From NCBI GenBank assembly GCA_005954745.1, contig CP040678.1, positions 2,666,001 through 2,730,000 of the forward strand: DNA of 64,000 bases, in the 5' to 3' direction. Shown in pieces: positions 24,961-34,179 of the stretch. Position 1 is the stretch's first letter, and every line of letters starts with the position of its first letter. The position numbers were made by a program, and so were the translations under genes. The notes under the pieces were generated by a model. The model searched no databases, was not told the origin of the DNA, and was given only the letters and a program-made list of their open reading frames with translations. The stretch comes from Halostella pelagica. GTDB taxonomy: Archaea > Halobacteriota > Halobacteria > Halobacteriales > Natronoarchaeaceae.

Positions 24961-26298
24961 GTGCGCCAGCGACTCCAGCGGTCGGTCGAGTTCGGAAAGA
25001 GCGTTGCCGCCGTCGTCCAGAACCGGCAGGTCACCTTTCTGGCGGCCGGCATCGCTTACTACGCGTTCGTCTCGCTCGTCCCTCTCTTGTTGCTGGCGCT
25101 CGTCGTCGCGAGCGTGTTCGGGGGCGAGGCGCTCGCCGAGCGGGTCGTGAGCGCCGCCGGCGAGATACTCACCCCATCGGGTGCCGACCTGGTCCGCGAT
25201 GCGCTGACGAGCGAGAGCGGCCGGGGCGGCGCGACCGTCGTCGGTATCGCCGGCCTGCTCTGGGGCGGTCTGAAAGTGTTCCGCGGTCTCGACTACGCGT
25301 TCTCGGCGGTGTACGGCACGACCGGTGAGGAGTCGCTTCTCGGAAGTGTGCGCGACGGCCTGATCGTTCTGTCGGCCATCGGCCTCGGCGTCGTCGTCGT
25401 CGCCGTCATCAACGCGCTGGTCGGAACGTTCGCCGGCCCGCTAGCCGGCGAAATCGCATCGATCCTTTCGCTGGTCACCCTCTCAGTCGTGTTTTTCCCG
25501 CTGTACTACGTGTTCCCGAACGTCGCGCTCGGCGCCCGCGGGGCGCTCCCCGGCACCGTGTTCGCCGCCACCGGCTGGACGGCCCTCAGCGCCGTGTTCC
25601 GGGTCTACGCCGCGAATGCGGACGCCTACGCGGCGTACGGCGTTCTCGGCGGCGTCCTGTTGCTCGTCACCTGGCTGTACGTCGGCGCGATGGTCGTCAT
25701 GCTGGGTGCCGTCGTCAACGCGGTACTCGCCGGCTACGCGGAGGACCGGCAGTTACAACACGACAGACATAGACAGACACGAGCAACGCGAGCGATGACC
25801 GACGATATAGCCACTGACGGGGACGCTGGGTCGGACGAAGACGACGGACTCACCGCCGACGATTTCGAGGCAGACGGGACCACGGACGAGCGGCGCTCGT
25901 CGAGCCCACACTCATCAGGCGGCGAGGACCCCGACAGAGCCGACCTCGAAGCAGAGATAGAGCGCCTCCGCGAGGAAGTCGAGGACTTCGAGGAGGAGAT
26001 CGAACAGCGGACGGTCCACCGGGACGACATCGAGAGCGACCTCAAACGCTACGTCCGCAAGCGCGTCAGACGGGGCCACGCTCGGGGGTGGGGTCCGTAC
26101 CTCGTCCTCCTGTACGGTACCGCGATGACCATCGGCGCGTTCTACCTCCTCAGCGGCGGATGGGCGATACTCGCGATGATCGTCGTCTGGCTGTCGACGC
26201 TCGGCCTGTACGTGCTGATGGTACTGTTCGGTGCCGGCCTGTCCCTGCTCGGCGCGCCCGGGCGGATACGTGACGCTATCGGTTCCTGGCGCTCATGA
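24961..26298 (+). CDS. YihY/BrkB-family membrane protein with coiled-coil and two extra membrane helices
   Basis: A 445-residue protein. Residues 1-260 are the YihY/BrkB domain with six membrane segments (FLAAGIAYYAFVSLVPLLLL; GLLWGGLKVFRGLDYAF; YVFPNVALGARGALPGTVF). Then comes an acidic linker (DEDDGLTADDFEADG), a coiled coil of about 50 residues (LEAEIERLREEVEDFEEEIE) and two final membrane segments. The BrkB family is of uncertain function, despite older RNase BN labels. The start is GTG at 24961. The stop overlaps the ATG of the PAP2 gene (ATGA), implying co-transcription. Confidence 0.85.
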   Translation: MRQRLQRSVEFGKSVAAVVQNRQVTFLAAGIAYYAFVSLVPLLLLALVVASVFGGEALAERVVSAAGEILTPSGADLVRDALTSESGRGGATVVGIAGLLWGGLKVFRGLDYAFSAVYGTTGEESLLGSVRDGLIVLSAIGLGVVVVAVINALVGTFAGPLAGEIASILSLVTLSVVFFPLYYVFPNVALGARGALPGTVFAATGWTALSAVFRVYAANADAYAAYGVLGGVLLLVTWLYVGAMVVMLGAVVNAVLAGYAEDRQLQHDRHRQTRATRAMTDDIATDGDAGSDEDDGLTADDFEADGTTDERRSSSPHSSGGEDPDRADLEAEIERLREEVEDFEEEIEQRTVHRDDIESDLKRYVRKRVRRGHARGWGPYLVLLYGTAMTIGAFYLLSGGWAILAMIVVWLSTLGLYVLMVLFGAGLSLLGAPGRIRDAIGSWRS

Positions 26299-27191
26299 GC
26301 CGCGGGGTCGGAGCCGTCGAGATACTCCGTGACATCTTTCCCGAACCGGTCACGGCCGCGTTCGCCTTGCTGACACAACTCGGCGACGTCTGGTTGTACG
26401 TCGTCATCCTGACGCTCCTGTACTGGTACGGGAACCGAGAGCGCGCGATACGAATCGTCGGCGTTGCGATCGGTGCTATCGCGCTGACGCTCGCGCTGAA
26501 GTACGCGTTCGCCCTCCCTCGCCCGCCCGCCGACCCGCCGGCGCTCCCCGGGAGCGTTCCGGCCGTGCTGGAACCGCTGTACGAGGAAACTGTCAGCGCT
26601 GACGGATACGGGTTCCCCAGCGGGCACGCCGTTGGGAGCGCCGCCGTCTGGGGTGCGCTCGCGCTTTGGACCGACATCGGCACCCGCCGACAGCGGTTCC
26701 TCGTGGCGTCGGCGCTCGTGGCCGTCATCTCAGTGTCTCGTCTCGTCCTGGGAGTTCACTATCTCGTCGACGTGGTGGCGGGCGTCGCGGTCGGCGGTGC
26801 GTACCTCGCCGCAGTGGCCGTCGCCGTCTCGCGGGCAACGGACGGACCCACGGTCGCGCTCGGGGCCGCGGCCGCCGTTGCGGCGCTCGGTATCGCCGTG
26901 AGCGGTCCGAATCAGGAACTCCTTGCAGCGTTCGGGGCCGCCGTCGGTGCGCTGGTCGCCTGGCGACTCGCCGACGTACCGGCCGAACCGTGGCCACGGA
27001 CGACCGTCGGCCTGGGGTACGCGCTGGGATGTGTCATCGCGCTGGAACTGCTCGTACTCGCCTGGCTGCTCGTTCCTCTCCCCGATTCGGCGGTCGTCGT
27101 ACTGTCGTCGCTATCGCTCGGTAGCGTCGTCGCCGCACCGGCCGGGGTGCGCCGCGTGAAAGAACGAAACGCGAGGACGGCACAACAGTAG
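26295..27191 (+). CDS. PAP2-family membrane phosphatase
   Basis: A 298-residue integral membrane phosphatase of the type 2 phosphatidic acid phosphatase family. The three catalytic motifs are present: KYAFALPRPP (K-x6-RP), PSGHAVGS (PSGH), and SRLVLGVHYLVDV (SR-x5-H-x3-D). About eight membrane segments; the C-terminal third is hydrophobic and variable. It probably hydrolyses a lipid phosphate or isoprenyl diphosphate. It overlaps the BrkB-like gene by four bases, so both may serve the membrane. ATG at 26295. Confidence 0.9.
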   Translation: MSRGVGAVEILRDIFPEPVTAAFALLTQLGDVWLYVVILTLLYWYGNRERAIRIVGVAIGAIALTLALKYAFALPRPPADPPALPGSVPAVLEPLYEETVSADGYGFPSGHAVGSAAVWGALALWTDIGTRRQRFLVASALVAVISVSRLVLGVHYLVDVVAGVAVGGAYLAAVAVAVSRATDGPTVALGAAAAVAALGIAVSGPNQELLAAFGAAVGALVAWRLADVPAEPWPRTTVGLGYALGCVIALELLVLAWLLVPLPDSAVVVLSSLSLGSVVAAPAGVRRVKERNARTAQQ

Positions 27192-27302
27192 GTGGTAAGA
27201 CAGTCTGTTTATTTGTTTGAGTGTTTGGAACGTATCCGAGTGGTTCGGTAAGTGAGTTTGATCCCGGAACAGGTTTGTCGGGAAAAACAGTACAGTGAGA
27301 CG

Positions 27303-27524
27303 ATGGCTACTGTGAAACGTCTCTACAACCGCAGTGACGAGTGGCTGAAGGGCCTCTCTCGTGGACCGTATGCCGTCTTCTTGGGGATATCGGGAGGTGT
27401 TGGCGTCCTCATAGCCGGATTACTGGTGAGTAAGGATCTCCTCCTCGTTCAGGCGCTCACGATAGCGCTCGTCATGTTCAGCTTGGAGTACGCGTTTGGT
27501 CTCCACCAGACGACTGACGAGTGA
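27303..27524 (+). CDS. Small membrane protein, two helices
   Basis: A 73-residue protein with basic N-terminus (MATVKRLYNRSDEWLKGLSR) and two membrane segments (YAVFLGISGGVGVLIAGLLV and LLLVQALTIALVMFSLEYAFG). No family recognised. ATG at 27303 is favoured; an upstream start at 27252 would add a leader of 17 residues. T-rich sequence (TTTATTTG) near 27210 could be its promoter. It lies between the PAP2 gene and convergent glnA. Confidence 0.65.
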   Translation: MATVKRLYNRSDEWLKGLSRGPYAVFLGISGGVGVLIAGLLVSKDLLLVQALTIALVMFSLEYAFGLHQTTDE

Positions 27525-27632
27525 CTGAAACGACTACCGGCCTATTTCCACATCACGCACTCTCACTGACGGAACAAACTGCCGGAGCAGCCTGATACGG
27601 GTCGGGGACCCGTGAGACTCCCGCTTTCCTCG

Positions 27633-29000
27633 TTAGAACTTCTCCAGATACTTCTCTTCCTCCCAGCTGCTGACGTGAGTCTTGTAATCGGCGTAATCGG
27701 CGTTTTTCGCCTGAGCGAACTTCTCGCTGACGTGTTCGCCGAGCGCCTCGGTGACTACCTCGTCGTCCTGGAGCGCGTCGACGGCAGCGCCGAGGTTCGG
27801 CGGAAGCGTCTCGATGCCGTACTCTTCGCGTTTCTCGTCGTCGAACTCGTAGATGTCCTCGCGGACCGGTTCGCCGGGGTCGGCGTCGTTTTCGATGCCG
27901 TGCAGACCGGCGGCGATGACGCTCGCAAGCGCGAGGTAGGGATTGCACGACGGGTCCGGACTGCGGATCTCGAAGCGGGCGCTCGCGCCGGCCGCGTCGG
28001 GGACGCGGATGAGCGCCGAGCGGTTGACGCCCGACCACGCGATGTACACCGGCGCTTCGTAGCCGGGCACCAGGCGTTTGTATGAGTTCACGGTCGGGTT
28101 CGTGATAGCCGTAAACGCCTCGGCGTGGTTCAGGACGCCGCCCATGAAGCTGTAGGCGGTGTCGGAGAGATTGAACTCGTCGCTTTCGTCGGCGAAGGCG
28201 TTCCCGTCCTCGTCGAACAGCGAGATGTGGCTGTGCATGCCGGAGCCGTTGATCTCACCGATCGGCTTCGGCATGAACGTCGCGTGGAGGTCGTTCTGTT
28301 CGGCGACGGCGCGGACGACCGCGCGGAAAGTCGCGATGTTGTCGGCCGCAGTGAGCGCGTCGTCGTACTTGAAGTTGATCTCGTGTTGCCCCTCGGCGAC
28401 CTCGTGGTGACTGGCCTCGACCTCGAAGCCCATGTCCTCCAGCGTGAAGATGATCTCCCGGCGCACGTCGCTCGCGAGGTCCTTGGGCGCGAGGTCGAAG
28501 TAGCCGCCGTTGTCGTGTGGGTTCGTCGTCGCGTTGCCGTTTTCGTCCTTCTCGAAGAGGAAGAACTCCGGCTCCGGACCGATAGAGACCTGGTATCCCA
28601 TGTTCTCGGCACGGTCGAGAACCCGTCTGAGAACCTGGCGCGGGCCGCCGGCGAACGGCGTGCCGTCAGTGTTAGCAACGTCACAGATCAGGCGAGCGCT
28701 CGCCGCATCGCCGTTGGAGCGCCACGGGAGGATGGCGAACGTCTCGGGGTCAGGTTCGAGGCGCATGTCGGACTCCTGAATCCGAACGAACCCCTCGATA
28801 GACGACCCGTCGAACCAGATACCCTCGTCGAACGCTTTCTCGACCTGTCCCGCGGGTATGGAAACGTTCTTGACCGTCCCGGTGATGTCGGTGAACTGTA
28901 GCCGGACGAATTTGACGTTCTCTTCCTCGATTTTCTCCAGTACTGCTTCCTCCTCCTGGGTGAGGCCCTCAGCCTCGTCTGCAAGATTTCCGGTTGTCAT
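27633..29000 (-). CDS. glnA: Glutamine synthetase, type I
   Basis: A 455-residue enzyme that makes glutamine from glutamate, ammonia and ATP. The beta-grasp N-terminal domain ([19 protein letters not shown]), [13 protein letters not shown], the metal-binding EPEFFLF and [26 protein letters not shown] and the ammonia/glutamate loop [23 protein letters not shown] are all present. The C-terminal region lacks the adenylylation-site pattern, as in GSI-alpha. ATG at 28998-29000 ([12 protein letters not shown]). It is divergent from an Lrp-family regulator across a 126-base gap, an arrangement seen in other haloarchaea and suggestive of control by that regulator. Confidence 0.96.
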   Translation of the reverse strand: MTTGNLADEAEGLTQEEEAVLEKIEEENVKFVRLQFTDITGTVKNVSIPAGQVEKAFDEGIWFDGSSIEGFVRIQESDMRLEPDPETFAILPWRSNGDAASARLICDVANTDGTPFAGGPRQVLRRVLDRAENMGYQVSIGPEPEFFLFEKDENGNATTNPHDNGGYFDLAPKDLASDVRREIIFTLEDMGFEVEASHHEVAEGQHEINFKYDDALTAADNIATFRAVVRAVAEQNDLHATFMPKPIGEINGSGMHSHISLFDEDGNAFADESDEFNLSDTAYSFMGGVLNHAEAFTAITNPTVNSYKRLVPGYEAPVYIAWSGVNRSALIRVPDAAGASARFEIRSPDPSCNPYLALASVIAAGLHGIENDADPGEPVREDIYEFDDEKREEYGIETLPPNLGAAVDALQDDEVVTEALGEHVSEKFAQAKNADYADYKTHVSSWEEEKYLEKF

Positions 29001-29126
29001 TTTTCTCGTCAGTGCATACGAACATCCCAACCACTAAAACGCTATCCTTCTGCGCAAATCTTCCGACTGCGGCCATAAATTGGATATTCGTAAAATTATA
29101 ATGTGTGGGGTGAGTGAGTACCTATA
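29001..29126. promoter_or_regulatory. Divergent glnA/lrp promoter region
   Basis: A 126-base AT-rich spacer between divergent genes. For lrp, TAAAATTATA at 29091-29100 is about 30 bases from its ATG. For glnA, on the minus strand, GCGTTTTAGTGG around 29031-29041 is about 36 bases from its ATG. Both fit short leaders. The Lrp-type regulator probably binds here, but no operator can be proven from one sequence. Confidence 0.5.
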
Positions 29127-29585
29127 ATGACGTACGAAAATCTCGACGCAGAACTAGTAAATGCACTTCTGAACGACGGTCGCGCCAGCCTGCGAAGCCT
29201 GGGCGAGGAACTGGACGTATCCGTGACGACCGTCTCGAACCACCTCTCCGACCTTGAAGAGAACGGCGTCATCGACGGCTACACCCCCGTCGTCGACTAC
29301 GGGGCGCTCGGCTACGACGTGACCGCGATAATCCAGCTCAAAGTCGAAGGGAACGCGCTGCCCGATATCACGGACCGGCTCGAAGGCCACAATCAGATGA
29401 TCAGCGTGTACGAGGTGACCGGCAACTACGACATCATCGCCATCGGGAAGTTCATGGACACGGACGGGATGAACGAGCAGATCAAGACGCTGCTGACCGA
29501 CCCCGACATCAACGAGAGCAACACGAGCGTCGTGCTGGACGCCGCCAGCGAGAACGACCAGTTCACCCTGGACATCGAGGAGTAA
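29127..29585 (+). CDS. lrp: Lrp/AsnC-family transcriptional regulator
   Basis: A 152-residue regulator. Residues 1-60 are a winged helix-turn-helix ([20 protein letters not shown], then [19 protein letters not shown]), and residues 70-145 an RAM/AsnC ligand-binding domain ([29 protein letters not shown]). Family members form octamers and sense amino acids. It is divergent from glnA; in Halobacterium an Lrp next to glnA is known to act on it, so nitrogen or glutamine response is the likely role. ATG at 29127. Confidence 0.93.
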   Translation: MTYENLDAELVNALLNDGRASLRSLGEELDVSVTTVSNHLSDLEENGVIDGYTPVVDYGALGYDVTAIIQLKVEGNALPDITDRLEGHNQMISVYEVTGNYDIIAIGKFMDTDGMNEQIKTLLTDPDINESNTSVVLDAASENDQFTLDIEE

Positions 29586-29621
29586 CGTTTTACCCGCGTC
29601 CGTTCGACCGATCGTCGTCCG

Positions 29622-30095
29622 ATGACTGAGAGGCTCTCTATCAGACGGTACGACTCAGACGACCAGCAGCGCGTCCGCGAACTCCACGAAGCGGCCCTGC
29701 GAAGCGTCGACTCGTACGTCGAGGGAGTTCCGGATCCGGACATCGACGATATCTCCGGGACGTACCTCGCAGACTGCGGCGAGTTTCTCGTCGGCGAAAT
29801 CGACGACCGGATAGTGGCGATGGGCGCGCTCCGCCGCGAAGACGAGGCCACGGCGGAGGTGACGCGGATGCGCGTCGACCCCGACTACCACCGACAGGGG
29901 TTCGGCACCGCGATGCTCGCGGCACTGGAAGACCGGGCCGCGGAACTCGGCTACGAGACGCTCGCTCTCGACACGCTCGACCGACAGACGGGGGCGAAGC
30001 GACTGTACGAATCGTTCGGCTACGAACGGACGGGACGGGAACCGCGGGGCGAAAACGGCGAATACGTGCGACTGTTCTACCGAAAAAACGTATAA
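29622..30095 (+). CDS. GNAT-family N-acetyltransferase
   Basis: A 157-residue acetyl-CoA-dependent acyltransferase. RRYDSDDQQRVRELHEAALR opens the fold, VTRMRVDPDYHRQGFGTAMLAALE is motif A with the CoA-binding Q/R-x-x-G-x-G/A pattern, and LYESFGYERTGRE is motif B. The substrate is unknown. ATG at 29622 is 36 bases after lrp and may be on the same transcript. The 172-base gap to the convergent thermosome gene holds only small hairpins (for example GCGCC-gtca-GGCGC at 30182-30195). Confidence 0.9.
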   Translation: MTERLSIRRYDSDDQQRVRELHEAALRSVDSYVEGVPDPDIDDISGTYLADCGEFLVGEIDDRIVAMGALRREDEATAEVTRMRVDPDYHRQGFGTAMLAALEDRAAELGYETLALDTLDRQTGAKRLYESFGYERTGREPRGENGEYVRLFYRKNV

Positions 30096-30267
30096 CGACG
30101 GCCGGGTAAGCGGTGAGGCCCTCGTTCGGGCCGAATCGCCCGCCACGCGGACGGGCCGTCTATAGTGGAGTGAGGCCGCAAGCGCCGTCAGGCGCGAGCG
30201 ACGTGTTTGGCTGGGTCTGTCCGGCCGAGCGGTCCGCAAAGCGGAGTAGAGGTAAACAGTGGCCTGT

Positions 30268-31917
30268 CTACATCGCGCCGCCCATGCCACCCATGCCGCC
30301 CATGCCGCCAGCACCGCCGGGGCCGCCTTCGTCGCCGCCCTTGTCGGTCGACAGGTCGCCGGCGGAGATGATGTCGTCGATCTTCAGCACGAGGTTCGCG
30401 GCCTCGGTAGCGCTGGAGAGCGCCTGCTCCTTGGAGTGTGCGGGTTCGACGACGCCGGCGTCGAACGTGTCCTCGACGCTGGAGGAGAACACGTTCAGAC
30501 CGGCGCGGACGTCGCCCGCTTCGTGGTCGGCGCGGAGGTCCACGAGCGTGTCGATGGAGTCGAGACCGGCGTTCTCGGCGAGAACGCGGGGGACGAGCTC
30601 CAGCGAGTCGGCGAAGGCTTCGACTGCGAGCTGCTCGCGGCCCTCGACGCTGTCGGCGAAGTCGCGCAGACGGCTGGCGACCTCGACCTCGATAGCGCCG
30701 CCGCCCGCGACGACGCGGCCGTCGGAGACGGTCTGGGAGACGACGTCGAGCGCGTCCGTGAGGCCGCGTTCGAGTTCGTCGACGACGTGGTCGGTCGACC
30801 CGCGCAGGATGAGGGTCACGCCGTGGTTGTCGTCGCCGGTGACGTAGAACATCTCGTCCTCGTCGTCGCGGGTGACGTCGCCGTAGCCGAGGTTGTCGGC
30901 GGTGACGCTGGAGAGGTCGGAGACGATGTCGGCGCCGACGACTTCGCGGAGGAACTCGATGTCGGACTTCTTGGCGCGGCGGACGGCGAGGATGCCTTCC
31001 TTCGCGAGGTAGTGCTGCGCCAGGTCGTCGATACCTTTCTGACAGAAGACGACGTCAGCACCGCTGTCGGCGATCTGCTGGACCTTCTGTTTGAGCTGTT
31101 CTTCTTCCTGGTCGAGGAACTGCTGAAGCTGGTCCGGGTCCGTGACGGAAACCTCGGTGTCGACGTTGGTTTCCTCGACTTCGACAGCCTGGTCGAGGAG
31201 CAGGATGTTCGCGTCCTCGACGCTCTTGGGCATGTCGTCGTGGACTGGGTCCTTGTCGACGGTGCCGCCGTTGATCAGTTCGGACTCGCCCGCGGAGCGG
31301 CCGGTCTGCGTCTCGATGTTGAGGAATTCGAGGTCGACCGTCCCGTCGACCGTGACGGCGCTGACGGCGTCGATGATGAGCTGGGAGAGGTGCTCCTTGT
31401 TCAGCTCCGCGCCCTTGCCGGTCATGGATGTCTCGGCGACCGAACGGAGGAGGTCCTCGTCGTCGGCCTCGACTTCCTCGGCGACGTTGCCGATCTCGTC
31501 GCGGGCCTGCTCGCTGGCGAGGTGGAAGCCACGGATGATCGCCGTCGGGTGGATGTCCTGTTCGAGGAGGTCCTCGGCGTTCTTGAGGAGTTCACCGGCG
31601 ATTGCGACGGCCGTCGTGGTACCGTCTCCGGCCTCGTCCTCCTGCGTTTCGGCGACCTCGATGATCATCTCGGCCGTCGGGTTGTCGATGTCCATCTCCT
31701 TGAGGATGGTCACGCCGTCGTTCGTGATGGTAACGTCGCCCATCGAATCGACGAGCATCTTGTCCATCCCTTTCGGGCCGAGTGTCGAGCGAACGGCCTC
31801 TGAGACCGCACGCGCAGCGGAAATATTGTAGTTCTGCGCGTCCTGGTCTTTGACTCGCTGAGACTCCTCGCTCATTACGATCATCGGCTGACCGCCCTGT
31901 TGCATTCGCTGGCTCAT
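30268..31917 (-). CDS. ths: Thermosome subunit (group II chaperonin)
   Basis: A 549-residue ATP-dependent folding chaperonin forming eight-membered double rings. [37 protein letters not shown], the hydrolysis Asp region [13 protein letters not shown] and EVLLKIDDII-like C-terminal sequence ([14 protein letters not shown]) match archaeal thermosomes. The C-terminus is a Gly/Met tail of GGM repeats. The N-terminal [15 protein letters not shown] is haloarchaeal. ATG at 31915-31917 is supported by a TATA box 32 bases upstream. Which paralogue (1, 2 or 3) cannot be fixed. Confidence 0.95.
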   Translation of the reverse strand: MSQRMQQGGQPMIVMSEESQRVKDQDAQNYNISAARAVSEAVRSTLGPKGMDKMLVDSMGDVTITNDGVTILKEMDIDNPTAEMIIEVAETQEDEAGDGTTTAVAIAGELLKNAEDLLEQDIHPTAIIRGFHLASEQARDEIGNVAEEVEADDEDLLRSVAETSMTGKGAELNKEHLSQLIIDAVSAVTVDGTVDLEFLNIETQTGRSAGESELINGGTVDKDPVHDDMPKSVEDANILLLDQAVEVEETNVDTEVSVTDPDQLQQFLDQEEEQLKQKVQQIADSGADVVFCQKGIDDLAQHYLAKEGILAVRRAKKSDIEFLREVVGADIVSDLSSVTADNLGYGDVTRDDEDEMFYVTGDDNHGVTLILRGSTDHVVDELERGLTDALDVVSQTVSDGRVVAGGGAIEVEVASRLRDFADSVEGREQLAVEAFADSLELVPRVLAENAGLDSIDTLVDLRADHEAGDVRAGLNVFSSSVEDTFDAGVVEPAHSKEQALSSATEAANLVLKIDDIISAGDLSTDKGGDEGGPGGAGGMGGMGGMGGAM

Positions 31918-31943
31918 AGTCAACTGAAGGTATGAATGTGATT

Positions 31944-31955
31944 CTATATAAAGGT
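31944..31955 (-). promoter_or_regulatory. TATA box of the thermosome gene
   Basis: On the minus strand the sequence CCTTTATATAGA is centred about 32 bases before the thermosome ATG. It is the cleanest TATA element in the window, giving a predicted leader of under ten nucleotides. The flanking sequence is AT-rich, as in other heat-responsive haloarchaeal chaperonin promoters; heat regulation is inferred. Confidence 0.65.
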
Positions 31956-32188
31956 TTATTATTTGTACTGGGGCGGCGCAGTCGAGTTCGCGCAGTGTGT
32001 CGCCCGAAACCCCCATACTGCGGTGGTATTGGCGTCGTATCATGCCAAATGATACCACGATTAAAGGAGGGGTGAGAGAGGTGTGATCTCCCGGTTTATA
32101 TGCATTCCAGTGCGGTCAGTCGGAGTCGACTCCGCACAGTTCGGCGGACCTCTCCGCACGAGGAGTACGCGGCAGGCGGCGAGTGTTG

Positions 32189-32920
32189 CTACGGCTCCGA
32201 GTCGAGCGGTTCGGCGACGGCCGGCGCATCGTTCGTCGGGTCGTTGACCGCCGGGGAGACGGGATAGGCCCGCATCTCGTCCGCTGGATACGGGTCGAGC
32301 AGTTCCCCGGCGTCGGCAGGGTCTGCCGTCAGCCACTCTCGCTGTTCGGCCTCGTCTAAAATGACCGCCATCCGGTGGTGCAGATCCGCGATCAGGTCGT
32401 TCGGTTCCGTCGTGACGACGGTGAACGTCAGCATGCGTCTCGTTTCAGTCGACGCCGCACCGTCGGCGAACGCGTCGAGACCGACCTGTTCGATTTCGGT
32501 CTCCCAGGTCGACCAGAGGCCCGCCATCGCGAACGGGCGGTCGTCCGACCGCGTGACGCGGTACGGTTGCGTCCCCCCGCTCTCGTCGACCCACTCGTAG
32601 AAGCCGTCAGCGGGGACTAAACATCGCCCCGCCTGCGGCCCGCCGGTTTCGTGGGACTGCTCGAACGCGTCGCGGAAACTCGGCTTCTCGGCGACCGTCT
32701 CCGCACGCGCGTTGATCAGACCGTCGCTATCGTCGTCGGCCCAGTGGGGAACGAGTCCCCAGTTGTGGAACTCGATCCGGTCGGAAGCCGCGTCCCGGAC
32801 GACGGGCAACTCCTCGCCCGGTGCCATGTTGTACCGCGGTTCGAGATTCGTCTCCGGGGTAGCATCTAACAGGTCGATTACGGCGTCCTGAGGCGCGAAC
32901 AGACTGTACCGGCCACACAT
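32189..32920 (-). CDS. SOS response-associated peptidase (SRAP/HMCES/YedK family)
   Basis: A 243-residue SRAP-domain protein. The start MCGRYSLFAPQDAV exposes Cys2 after Met removal, the residue that forms a covalent thiazolidine link with abasic sites in single-stranded DNA. Other conserved segments are EPRYNMAPGEELPVV, WGLVPHWAD, INARAETVAEKPSFRDAF, RCLVPADGFYEW and the His motif DLHHRMAVIL. ATG at 32918-32920 is required to place Cys at position 2. It shares the DNA-repair theme with the family 4 UDG at 20.5 kb. Confidence 0.93.
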   Translation of the reverse strand: MCGRYSLFAPQDAVIDLLDATPETNLEPRYNMAPGEELPVVRDAASDRIEFHNWGLVPHWADDDSDGLINARAETVAEKPSFRDAFEQSHETGGPQAGRCLVPADGFYEWVDESGGTQPYRVTRSDDRPFAMAGLWSTWETEIEQVGLDAFADGAASTETRRMLTFTVVTTEPNDLIADLHHRMAVILDEAEQREWLTADPADAGELLDPYPADEMRAYPVSPAVNDPTNDAPAVAEPLDSEP

Positions 32921-33076
32921 TGTCGGCTCTACGTTCCCCGGTACCAAAACGCCGCTGACTCCGACGATGACCAGTAGTCACCGCCTTCGGCCGCGAAACG
33001 GCCGTTATTCGGCGTGTACTGAAGGGGGAATCGGTCGAAGCTGTTCGTAGGTGACGGGCCAGGTCACCTGGTGGGT

Positions 33077-33190
33077 ATGAACGACAACTGTGAAGCCGTC
33101 GTTTGTGAAAGCGGGTGGTACGAGATCCGTGATCCGGGTCGGGTAGGCCACTGGATCGCGGTCGAGAATCCGGTCGAAGTCCGTCCGTGA
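33077..33190 (+). CDS. Putative 37-residue protein
   Basis: A very short reading frame, MNDNCEAVVCESGWYEIRDP followed by GRVGHWIAVENPVEVRP. It has two cysteines, aromatic and acidic residues and a composition like haloarchaeal protein rather than random sequence. It lies in the 534-base gap between the SRAP gene and the tRNA gene, the rest of which (32921-33076, 33191-33454) shows nothing clear. No family assigned; coding status is tentative. Confidence 0.5.
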   Translation: MNDNCEAVVCESGWYEIRDPGRVGHWIAVENPVEVRP

Positions 33191-33454
33191 GACGGGGACT
33201 TGCTCGGGACCCGTCCCGGTCGCGACTTTCGCGGCTCGTACTGACGACCGTCAGTATCAGAAGCTGAATCGCCTCTACTCCGTCTTCACCGCCGCTCCGG
33301 CCTCGACGACGCCGTCGCCCGCTCCGTTCCCTGGACCCGGCCCGTCGCCGCTCGGCCTGTCACCGCAGACCGGCAACCGCCGGACGCTCCATTTTTTTGC
33401 AGAGAGCAGTCGTAGAGAGCGCCGATGCTCCTCGCGAGTGGAAGTGCATGAAAA

Positions 33455-33536
33455 CGCCAGGACAGGGATTTGAACCCTGAATCCCGAAAGGGAACACGCT
33501 TTCCAGGCGTGCGCCTTGCCATTCGGCCATCCTGGC
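33455..33536 (-). tRNA. tRNA-Ser (anticodon GGA)
   Basis: An 82-nucleotide class II tRNA. Acceptor GCCAGGA pairs with TCCTGGC, followed by discriminator G. The D arm is GCC-GAATGGCAA-GGC, the anticodon arm CACGC-CTGGAAA-GCGTG with GGA at the centre (reads UCC/UCU), the long variable arm TCCC-TTTC-GGGA is typical of serine tRNA, and the T arm is CAGGG-TTCAAAT-CCCTG. No intron is present and CCA is not encoded. Confidence 0.97.
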
Positions 33537-33563
33537 TCACTCGGGAGTAGTCGGGTGTTCCGT

Positions 33564-33770
33564 TTAAACCCTTTTGTTCCGTCTCGCCAGCCAGCCCTCA
33601 CCGAGATACGAGAGGGCGGTCGCACCGCTCCCGACCGCGACCGCGATGCCGACCACTGCCGGTACCGGGACGCCTGCTCCGCCGGCGAGCAGATACCCCT
33701 GGTACAGGACCAGGAACGCGAGTACGCCGACGACCCCCCAGAGGAGGCTGGACCTGACGCGAGACCTCAC
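33564..33770 (-). CDS. Small two-helix membrane protein
   Basis: A 68-residue protein. After RSRVRSSLL come two membrane segments, GVVGVLAFLVLYQGYLLAGG and VPAVVGIAVAVGSGATALSY, then a basic tail LARRNKRV. The start is GTG at 33770, overlapping the TGA of ridA (GTGA), so translational coupling is likely. No family recognised. It may anchor or accompany another membrane complex; the cydAB operon is just upstream on the same strand. Confidence 0.7.
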   Translation of the reverse strand: MRSRVRSSLLWGVVGVLAFLVLYQGYLLAGGAGVPVPAVVGIAVAVGSGATALSYLGEGWLARRNKRV

Positions 33771-34147
33771 TCCGACGAAGCGACGGCCTCTATCTCGACG
33801 CCGGCACCTTTCGGCAGCTCGGACACCTCGACGGCGCTTCGCGCCGGTGGGTTGTCGAGGAAGTACTCCTTGTAAGCCTCGTTCATCTCGTCGAAGCTGT
33901 CGATGTCGTCGAGGTAGACGGTGACTTTCAGGACGTCTTCCGTGTTCAGACCCTCCTCTTCGAGTATGGCCGAGACGTTTTCGAGAGATTGGCGCGTCTG
34001 GACGGTGATCGACTCGTCGTCTAACAGTTCACCGTCGGCCGTCATGGGGAGTTGACCGGCGGTGAACACGATCGAGCCGTCAGTCGTCGCCTGGCTGTAC
34101 GCCCCGACGGCGGCGGGGGCGTCCGGAGTGTCGATAATGCGTTTCAC
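33767..34147 (-). CDS. ridA: RidA family reactive intermediate deaminase
   Basis: A 126-residue YjgF/YER057c/UK114 protein that hydrolyses reactive enamine/imine intermediates produced by PLP enzymes such as threonine dehydratase. AVGAYSQATTDGSIVFTAGQ, the trimer-interface region, DVLKVTVYLDDIDSFDEMNEAY, and PARSAVEVSELPKGAGVEIE with the substrate-binding Arg are conserved. The start is GTG at 34147. Threonine ammonia-lyase, a major source of RidA substrates, is encoded 2.5 kb upstream on the same strand beyond cydAB. Confidence 0.93.
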   Translation of the reverse strand: MKRIIDTPDAPAAVGAYSQATTDGSIVFTAGQLPMTADGELLDDESITVQTRQSLENVSAILEEEGLNTEDVLKVTVYLDDIDSFDEMNEAYKEYFLDNPPARSAVEVSELPKGAGVEIEAVASSE

Positions 34148-34179
34148 GCCCGAACTGTCGGGAGCGGGGGACTTAAAAC

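Noticed and set aside
30096-30267. Small hairpins between the GNAT and thermosome genes as another R3 copy
   Set aside because: Neither the AAAGCCCTTG nor the CTGCCCTTCCCC linker is present, and the hairpins are short and common in GC-rich DNA.
30259-31803. Long plus-strand open frame opposite the thermosome gene
   Set aside because: It is the antisense shadow of a clearly homologous chaperonin gene, and its product has no recognisable motif.
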